A DNA stretch of 52,500 nucleotides from Bigelowiella natans CCMP2755. Its lineage: Eukaryota; Cercozoa; Chlorarachniophyceae. Location of the stretch: positions 1 through 52,500 of the forward strand of contig ADNK01000748.1 in assembly GCA_000320545.1 (NCBI GenBank), given 5' to 3'. The notes under the pieces were generated by a model. That model did not search any database. It saw only the letters and a list, made by a program, of their open reading frames with translations, and was not told the DNA's origin. Each line of letters opens with the position of its first letter. Position 1 is the first letter of the stretch. Shown here in pieces: positions 44,520 to 52,500 of the stretch. The position numbers and the translations under genes were made by a program.

Positions 44520-46199
44520 TTAGCGGCGTCTTGCACTGCTGGTCCTTCCTCCATGATAACCTCCGTCGTAATTGTCATCAAGGCCATCTTGTGTCATTGG
44601 GCTGGTCATTGGGTACCTGCAAATTAATATAATTCATCTCTTAGAATTTCTCAGAGCTTCATCCTGCGTGAAAGAAGAATGTACTTCGAATCGAATTCCG
44701 CCGCCAATCGTTGCATTTCCATGCGATTCGACTCACCGGCCCTCACTCCTTTATGCATACGCAAGCCTGACAAAGCACATCGTGTTGCGATTACAAAGAA
44801 ATAAATGGATGTCAAATCAGAGTATTTGCCTACATAGTGGCAACTCGCAAAATACCTAGAAACTGCCTCAGGAAGCTTTCCCTATTGTATCGAACGAAAG
44901 CGCACAGCGTGATGAGCACCATGGTTGCGCCGATTAGAGCCCCTGAGGTGCAAGTCGAGGAGTTCGGTTACTTACTACAACAAAAGAAATGAAGCGAAGG
45001 CAGCTCTTGGAAGAGGACGAGACAGCAGAACAACACCGCGGAGGATCGTCGTTATTCATGAAGGGAAAAATAAAACAGGGAAAATGCAGCTTTGCTCATC
45101 TCTTCGCCGAAAATTTCACGAATCTGAAAGAGGAGGGAAGTCTTGACGTGTTGCGCGTGTGCGGCAATAGCCTTCAACACGCAGCAGCAACTTAGTGCAT
45201 ACATGTCCCGCTCTGCTGTAACACTAATGGTGTTGTGCAGTAGGAAAAGGCCATCTTGCCCGTCATTTGACACTTAAGAAATCTTTGCCATTATAAGAAT
45301 GCATGGTCATCGAGCGTTCTACTCACCAAGTATTCCCTGTGCAAGGCCAGCCGCGCCATTCCCGTCTCTGTTGTTGCCCGTCAATACCTAGAGATTTAGG
45401 TAGACTATACATCACAAACACAAAGGTTTCCGATCTTCCGCTAGCAAGCTCTCTCCCCCCTTCTCTCTCTCCCCCTCCCATTGCATTCAACACTACCGGA
45501 AGATGTCCGGGCGACATCATGCGCCAGCCTGCCATCGCACCTGTAAGTATTGGTAAGATCAGTGATGATTCACAAGACCAGCAGCAGTAGTTGAGAGCAT
45601 GGTCAAATATAGAAGTAGTAGGAGGGTGCAGGACGTTCTACTCAGGGTTACTACTACACTACTACTACTTAGTACTGGTACTTACTACTACCATGATGAT
45701 GCTGAATGTGGACGACGTTCCCCACAGCGTACTTGGTCCACTTACCACTCTAACGATAAACCAGAGGAGGAGGAGGAGGAGGAGGAAAAAATAAAGAGAG
45801 TCAAAGGACAAAGAAAATAGAAGAAGATGAGGAGGGAAAAGAAAGGGGGGGAATTGGATGAAGCGGGTGTCTTGAGAGAAGCTCTAATAATCATATGATC
45901 GAATGATGCCGATATCTACCTTGAGTGATGATTTCTTGCTGGTCAAAATCCATCGAAGGCGATTGAACAGCTTCTCCGGTGACTCGTCCACCTGATATTG
46001 TTCCAACGACGACGACGACGACGAGGAGGATTATGAAAGTGAAATATGAAGCGGATCAAGACGATGGCGCGCATTCGTCCATACACAGTAGAACCCAATC
46101 TCTCTCCTGGCATATGACATGCCAATCCTCAGCACTCCGAAAAGAGAAAAAGCATCATCATCATCGTCGTCGTCGTCGTTAACACTAAGATCCCTCTCT

Positions 46200-46244
<45 letters not shown>

Positions 46245-46746
46245 ATCCTTTACCGCCCTTATCCCAGTCTCCTTCCAGGATATCAAATACCAGCATCACC
46301 CTATCTCTCTTCGTGTTTTCCTCGTATTTAATAAATTTGAACCGAGAGACGTCCTCGCCTAGAGATTAAGAAGGTGATAAACATTGGGGGAGGGAGCTTT
46401 GAGGGGAAGTAGTAGTATGAGTGATAGATGCAATACATAATTAGAATATCTCACCCCCCCCCCCCCCCTCTCCCTCTCTGTGCAGTTGCTGCCTCTGATG
46501 TCGTCATTTATCCTATCATTCTCCACACTTCCTTCCATACGCGCATTCGTTCATCTCTTCTCCCCCCCCCCTCTCTCTCACCAAGAGCCTCGGCGATGGA
46601 GCTGAGAAATTCGGCTTGAAAATCGATCTTTGTGGCGTTTTCCTTGAGCGCTTGAGCGACCTAATGCGGAGACCAGCGGCAGGACAAGTAAACAACAATA
46701 GTTAAGGAGGAGAGCAGTATCATCTAGCCACCACCATCATTACCAC

Positions 46747-46779
<33 letters not shown>

Positions 46780-48707
46780 GATTATTCATCCATCCATCAC
46801 CTCTTCTGTGTTGTGGATAGGGAAGCCAACACGCAGGTGGTGAGGCATAATGTCTATGTCTTCATCATCAACGTCCACCCCCCGCTCGCTGGAGGAGAAA
46901 GCAGGGCAGTAGGAAGAAGAAGAAGAAGAAGAAGAAGAAGAAGAAGAAAAGAAAGAAAGTTGAAGAGAAGAACAAACAATGCTGATGGTAGTAATGGCCC
47001 ATACGAAAACGATAAAAAACTAAAATTATCATCCCACTCGTGTAAATACAATAACTACTACTACTACTACTACTACTACTATTGATACAATGGTGACGTC
47101 GTCTGACACATCATACGCACCGAGTGCAAGAGTTGATTTGTAAACAATGGACAAGTTCCTTGACTTCTCGGGACTCTCCACCGTCGCCCTTTTTCTTTCA
47201 TATGATGACGAAGAACAAGAAGAAGAAGACCACGAAGAAACATATAACAACAACAACAACAACAAGGAGAACGAACGAGGACGGTAAGAATGAATGAAAG
47301 AGTACGATGATGATGATGATGATGATGGGGAGAGGGGGGGGTTCTCTCGCCTTGGTTGGCGATCGTACGCAGCAAATGGTGAGAAATGCCCCCACCCCCA
47401 TTCTCGCCTCACCCCCCCTTCACCCTCTACAGGGTAGTACCCTGTTTGCTGCGACGAAGTCCTGGCAATTCTTGAGGCATTCTTTTCTACTGCCGCTCTC
47501 CGCACAACTTGTGTTACCTAGAAGATCGCGTAATTATTATCCGAACAAGAGGAAAATCCAAAAAACTCGTGGACGGCGCTACAGCTCTGCGATACTGCGA
47601 AATGCGTTTGATTTATATCCTCACGCTCGAAGGCTTTTCCTCTGCATAGCTACTACATCTTCTAGTGCGATTGGTAGTGGGCATTGCGTGTATAATGGAT
47701 GGAACAATGATTCGGTTGGTTACTTGCGAGGCAAACGAGCATGCTGAGGCACTGGTCATCCCACTCACAGGCTGAGAGGGTGTCGTGGCAGTTCTCGTCT
47801 GCGCATACCTTCGAGACGGGGAAAACGAGAAAGAAGAAGAAGAAGAAGATTGTGATGAAAGAAGGATTTGGGTGAGCTTTAAAGCATATCTATAGCGTCG
47901 CAACAGTAATGAGTAGGAATAGAGGACAGGGCAGTCTTCCACCGTAGTTAGCTAGTGCCACCATATAAATTATCATTATTGCGCGTGTGTTTGTTGAAGG
48001 AGGGGGGGAGCTGCACACCAGTAAAGGGGAGGCAGTTGCACCATAGAAGCGATAAGGAGCGTGGACACTGGCACCCTCCTTCAAGTAGCAGCTGGCGTTG
48101 TTTGAAGGCTATTGTTGAGATAATGAAGATATCAGGGCAATAAGACTATCAGTGATAACTCCAAAGGAGAAAGAGAGTGAGAGGGAGAGAGAGCGTGAGA
48201 GAAAGAGGTCTCTGTAATAGATCAGATTGCGTGAAACCAAAAAAGCAAACAACGCCATCGTGATTGTTTCTGATATGTTATGTTGTGTGGTGTTGTGCTG
48301 TGTTGTGATGGTCGTCGTGGCACGTTCTCGTTTTTCGTCGGTTCTCTTATTTATATAATTGCAACCAATGTTCTTACTTACCGACTGCACGGTTTTTACG
48401 ATCTCGCAGCGATCATTGTCGTCGTGGTCGTGTAGGTTTCGAAACTCAGGGCCTTGAAACCTAACAACGGGATAGATAGATGGATGAATGGATGATTCTG
48501 GAAGGAAATAGATAGTAGCGAGCAGTTATTATGCCTCCTTGCAGAACAGGAGACCCTTAGTAGCAGGAGAGTAAGAAACACGCGGTCGTTCATCACCACC
48601 ATCATCGCCATCAATCTCCTCCCATACTACTACTCTGGATTTCTACATTTCTCGTCGCTGGCCTATATGCACGTACAGCCTGCAGAACCTACGTGTGCGT
48701 GGAGAGA

Positions 48708-48759
<52 letters not shown>

Positions 48760-49163
48760 TACGAGGGGGGAAATTGAAAACTTTGGATGATGAAGAGGAG
48801 AGGAAGCGCAGAGAAGAAGTAGGGAGGGGGACGATGTAAATGGAGAAACATTACCCGGATTTGGGATCATAGGCAAGCGAGCGACAACTGACACCAAGCT
48901 CTGTGCACTTACTGGCACATTGAGATGACGAGATCTTCCCATCTGCTCCTTCTCTATGAGAATAAAGATCGACGTATGAAGGAGACCCGCCGTTGTGACA
49001 CCGACACTCTCCCTTCTTCAGCCAAGAGTAGCCACCACCCATTTCCACCTCACTCTCCACGGAGTTGTCATTGAAGCGGAACACGCCCAGCTCGTCCTCG
49101 CACAGGTTGTGTTTTCCTGAGAAGTGGTAGAGTAGTAGCAGTTTTGATGATGATGATGATGAC

Positions 49164-49197
<34 letters not shown>

Positions 49198-49680
49198 GCG
49201 GTGGTGAGGAGGAGGAAGGATATCCATATGTAATTCTCAGTATCATCATCATCATCATCATCACCGATATAGGTCTTGTTTTGGCGGTGGAAGATGCCAT
49301 CCAGAGCTGCAAGACCATTTCCTTCGCACGTATGGAAGAAAAGCAGAAGTAGTAGAGGAAGAAGTAGCAGCGGCAGAACATAGTATTGTTAGTTACAAAC
49401 TACTTTCCATATCCCTCATCATTATGATTACGAACAAGAGAACGATTTAACACAAGATGATGACTGAAAGATTGGAAAGAAGAATAAGCCTTGGTACTAT
49501 TGGGGGGGGTAAGCAGCACTCCGTAATACGTCCATTGAACACTATCACTCGCACCACCACCATTACCCCGTGACATCTTTTGAGACTGGTCGTAAGCCCA
49601 ACCTGAAGAGGGAGGGGGGGGGGGGGGGGGAGCATTACGATATTTCGACAAACAGACGTGTGTGCTTCGAGTGTATGGAT

Positions 49681-49716
<36 letters not shown>

Positions 49717-50456
49717 GTAAATACAACGCAGCAGCAACAAGCAGAATGCAGAGCAATAATCCCAATCGAGACTCTCAAACTACTACCTAGAGGATGCAGC
49801 ACAAGCTTCCCAGATTGGTAGTCGTATGAGCCCTTCAAAGCTTCCACCTTTGGTAGTAGTAGTAATAGTAGTAGTATTAGCAGTAGCAGCATCATCATGT
49901 TTATGCATCCGTCAAAGCCTATTTTTAGTCCGAAATGATAAGAATTTCGCCGAGTCTCTCAAAACATGCGAGAAAGCTGGGCTAGAGAAATCATTTTTCA
50001 TTTATGTTCTTTTCATCTCGTATAGAGTGCGGATAACCCACTACTGCTTCCTTTATTCTCCACCTATTCATTCGTTCATTCATTCATTCATTTATTTATT
50101 GATTCATCCATACATTGCCCTCTGGTATCTTGGTCGATTCGTCCGCACAGCACACCACTCGAGCCTTATCATTGTTGTTGTTGTTGTTGTTGTTTTAGTG
50201 TTGTTAGCACGAGGAAAAATGTAGGATGTCGTACATGCACGATAGCAACTACAGAGAGGCGGGGGGGGGGGGGTTAGCGAATACAAGCGCAGATTGAAAA
50301 GAATAACACAGCATGAGTTGTTAGTAACGACGGCGTAATACCTTCTGCCCCTTCTTAACACATCTCGCTTTGCTGGCGGCTACGATCTCACTCTTCGACG
50401 CGGGGTGGTGTAAGGGGGGGGGGATCTGTAGCACGGGAGAATGGACGCCGCATATC

Positions 50457-50499
<43 letters not shown>

Positions 50500-50526
50500 C
50501 TTAGCACACATAATGCAAGTACAATC

Positions 50527-50562
<36 letters not shown>

Positions 50563-51041
50563 ATACGTATGTGAGTCGTATTTTTGCGTTGTTGTGTTAA
50601 AAGTACCTGTAGCCCGAACTCAACAGCTAAATGCGTGCCATTTTGGCATACTTCCCCTGGTAGATAGAAGGTGTGTGTTACTGTTGTTCTAGCTGTCTTT
50701 TTGCCGAAATATCGTCATCAATCATATTCATTTTCACTGACATCATTATCGTCGCCGTCGTTTTTATCGTTGTGATTTCGTTGTTCTTGATGTTGATGAT
50801 AAAATTGTGAGTTTGTTTGTTGATTGTTCCTACCAGTCCAGACGATCTCTCCCTTTTTGATTGGGCACTCCTTCTTATCGTTCAGCATTAGCACTTCTGC
50901 TCGACGACAAACAAGTACAATACCATCTATCAGGAACCTCATCACCTCCTCATCTACTCATCATGCTGTTCTTCTTCTTCCTCCTCCTCCTCCTCTCATC
51001 ATCATCATCACCATCGTCATCGTGGTCCACGATGATGAACA

Positions 51042-51081
<40 letters not shown>

Positions 51082-51201
51082 AGAGAGAGGGGGGAGGAAT
51101 GGGTGGGGTGAGACCAAATTTCCACCTTTTGGCGAGCACATTCTTGCACCGTTCGTCTGACAAAAGCCGTTAGCACTTCTATACACCATATCTTGCCCAC
51201 C

Positions 51202-51249
<48 letters not shown>

Positions 51250-51593
51250 GGCATTCGTGTTGGTAAGTTGCTGCTGCTATACCGAGCTTTCTTCTGGAAT
51301 AAGAATTTTGCTAGATGTGAATGTAGTAACGACTTGAAGTATTTGCGCAACATTGATTCATTCATTCGTTTGTTCGTGCATCGATGCATCACACATCATC
51401 CTGGGAGAGCACCGACGTTGTCGCTCCCATTCCGTATTATGACCGAAAGGAGAACACGAGAAACTACAGCAATCAACTTACATTTGATCCCGGACATGCA
51501 CGACAAGGAGGGGGGCTTGTAAAGTTCCAGTCCCGACACCTGATGATGATGATGATCATCATCGGCATTATTCATTACAACGTGGCCAAGGGG

Positions 51594-51640
<47 letters not shown>

Positions 51641-51883
51641 AAAAAGAGAGAGGGGCACTTGAGAGTGTATTGTCCAAGGAAAACACTAACATTATTGGCC
51701 GCAGCGAGGCGGGCTAGCGAATGTAAAACTTCCTCGCGCTTCTCTTCGGCCTGGGATACATCCAACACCACGCACATTGGAACGCACGTGAATCAGAAGG
51801 TATATAACGTTCATACAGAGAATAATCATTATCTGAGATATTCCAGATTTGTCAGTAACATTTCTAATGCTATCCACAAAACA

Positions 51884-51937
<54 letters not shown>

Positions 51938-52377
51938 CATTAATGGGTGCAGCAGTAGCAGCAGCAGTGAGCTACAAAGCACATCATCGTAATTATGAAT
52001 ACCTCTGGGAGCGTCATAACCCCGAAGGTGTCATCTAGAACCTATCTCCATCATCATCACCACCACCAGCAGTAGCAAAAGGAGAAGACATAGACACAAC
52101 AACCAAACACAGTGTTCCACAAACAAAATGATGATTCATGAAGCACACAGGTGTCAGGTGTAAGAAACGATTTTCGTCGCAAATAACTTTAACAGAAAAA
52201 ACTCGCTGCATGATTTGCTTATACCCATATGAGTCATATGTGTTTGTTATTCTTTTAGGATTGGAGGGGAGAGGGGAGAGGACTGCAACGGAGGAGGAGT
52301 TATTGTGCTAACCCTCTTCGCCTTGTCGTACTTGAACTTTGCAACCAAGCCCTAGTATAGTATAGATCCACACACGT

Positions 52378-52420
<43 letters not shown>

Positions 52421-52500
52421 AGTGGGGGGGGAGTCATGGGGAAAAAGGTAAGGAAGGGGTTTTGGTGTCAAGACACAATTCGAAACACAAAAATGCTGCG
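44520..52500 (-). CDS. Cysteine-rich type I membrane protein with PAN-like repeats, at least 20 exons, 5' end outside window
   Basis: Predicted surface or secretory protein. Phase-consistent exons: 52351-52313, 52041-52003, 51750-51691, 51539-51482, 51200-51126, 50896-50834, one near 50400-50345, 49847-49787, 49602-49567, 49116-48855, 48460-48382, 48108-48042, 47798-47724, 47517-47441, 46660-46582, 46358-46254, 45991-45920, 45540-45497, 45387-45327, 44942-44856, 44766-44685, 44616-44520. Extracellular features: ANGFCQTNGARMCSPKEVLM with ECPIKKGEIVWT; CHNGG...QCASKCTELGVSCRSLAYDPKSG (apple/PAN-like); ENCHDTLSACEWDDQCLSML with more Cys pairs; then a helix-strand module VAQALKENATKIDFQAEFL-RVMLVFDILEG. 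One transmembrane helix, GALIGATMVLITLCAFV, lies in 44942-44856. A basic tail ends ARRR at 44520. The joins of the 50.4-kb exon are uncertain because its phase does not match across a C-run. No catalytic domain seen; the ligand is unknown. Confidence 0.75.
45765..45786. repeat. (GGA)n microsatellite
   Basis: Short AGG/GGA run inside the intron between exons 45991-45920 and 45540-45497 of the membrane-protein gene. Confidence 0.7.
46203..46241. repeat. (CT)n microsatellite
   Basis: About 19 CT units a dozen bases beyond the 3' end of exon 46358-46254 (minus sense), inside the following intron. Confidence 0.9.
46747..47081. repeat. ATC, AAG and CTA trinucleotide microsatellites
   Basis: (ATC)n about 46747-46779, (AAG)n about 46915-46949 and (CTA)n about 47056-47081, all in the intron between exons 47517-47441 and 46660-46582. 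Confidence 0.9.
48715..48754. repeat. (GA)n microsatellite
   Basis: About 20 GA units in the intron downstream of exon 49116-48855 (minus sense). Confidence 0.9.
49146..49196. repeat. (GAT)n microsatellite
   Basis: About 17 GAT/GAC units shortly upstream (minus sense) of the acceptor at 49117. A second ATC run is at about 49243-49263. Confidence 0.9.
49611..49713. repeat. G-run and (GT)n microsatellite
   Basis: A G-rich run at about 49612-49631, then (GT)n at about 49684-49713. In the minus sense these are C and CA tracts leading to the acceptor of exon 49602-49567. Confidence 0.9.
50463..50560. repeat. (CA)n and (AT)n microsatellites
   Basis: About 17 CA units (50463-50498) and about 14 AT units (50531-50559) upstream (minus sense) of the 50.4-kb exon. 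Confidence 0.9.
51032..51243. repeat. Two (CA)n microsatellites flanking one exon
   Basis: (CA)n at about 51032-51079 and 51204-51243 lie on either side of exon 51200-51126. In the minus sense the second is a (GT)n that runs directly into the acceptor, ending four bases before the exon. Confidence 0.9.
51598..51936. repeat. (GA)n and (CA)n(GA)n microsatellites
   Basis: (GA)n at about 51598-51636 and a compound CA then GA run at about 51880-51936, on either side of exon 51750-51691. Confidence 0.9.
52383..52418. repeat. (GA)n microsatellite
   Basis: About 18 GA units; in the minus sense a CT tract ending about 30 bases before the acceptor of exon 52351-52313. Confidence 0.9.

Noticed and set aside
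49018-49227. His-rich protein from the GAT repeat on the minus strand
   Set aside because: It is the repeat read in another frame; the real frame of exon 49116-48855 has a run of cysteines and no repeat.
49826-50224. Plus-strand frame reading LFLVRNDKNFAESLKTCEKAGLEK
   Set aside because: The segment is short, flanked by GTA/GTT repeats and lies in an intron of the minus-strand surface-protein gene; no splice partners found.

Overview
The window is nuclear DNA from an intron-rich unicellular eukaryote, probably an alga or other protist. Genes are spliced with short GT-AG introns (mostly about 70-500 bp). Domain families such as DEAD-box, HECT, RBR, ARID, CW, ZIP and phytanoyl-CoA dioxygenase are eukaryotic. 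Microsatellites are very dense, and there is an intact Ty3-type LTR retrotransposon. No marker fixes the lineage. The secreted cysteine-rich architecture at the right end is reminiscent of stramenopile or other algal surface proteins, but that is only an impression. Splice models were built by hand from GT/AG sites, reading-frame phase and family motifs.

Left part (1-9.1 kb): a DEAD-box RNA helicase of the DDX5/DBP2 style runs leftwards out of the window. It is head-to-head, 224 bp apart, with a 17-exon ZIP metal transporter. Next come about 1.1 kb of intergenic DNA and a 5.7-kb Ty3-type element (10249-15972) with two 326-bp LTRs that look identical, a TAGC target duplication and one uninterrupted Gag-Pol frame.

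Middle (16.7-31 kb): a three-exon RBR-type E3 ubiquitin ligase, a decayed FAD-monooxygenase-like gene, an acidic hypothetical protein, a chromatin protein combining a CW zinc finger with an ARID DNA-binding domain, phytanoyl-CoA 2-hydroxylase (PHYH) divergent from it, a small possible SH3-like protein, and about 2.7 kb of CATG-rich intergenic DNA in two blocks, one of which holds a short dispersed repeat.

Right part (31.2-52.5 kb): a second DEAD-box helicase (SPB4/DDX55-like) on the minus strand with microsatellite-filled introns, a small possibly secreted product, a HECT E3 ligase on the plus strand, and tail-to-tail with it a minus-strand gene of at least 20 exons. That gene encodes a cysteine-rich extracellular protein with one transmembrane helix and a basic cytoplasmic tail, and continues past the right edge.

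There is no operon-like linkage. The genes cover ribosome biogenesis and RNA remodelling (two helicases), ubiquitin transfer (RBR and HECT), metal transport, peroxisomal alpha-oxidation, chromatin and the cell surface. The most interesting items are the CW+ARID fusion, the RBR ligase with UBA-like, SAM-like and coiled-coil regions, the young retrotransposon with an off-canon integrase and extra C-terminal domain, the long cysteine-rich surface protein, and a hairpin just downstream of the RBR gene.
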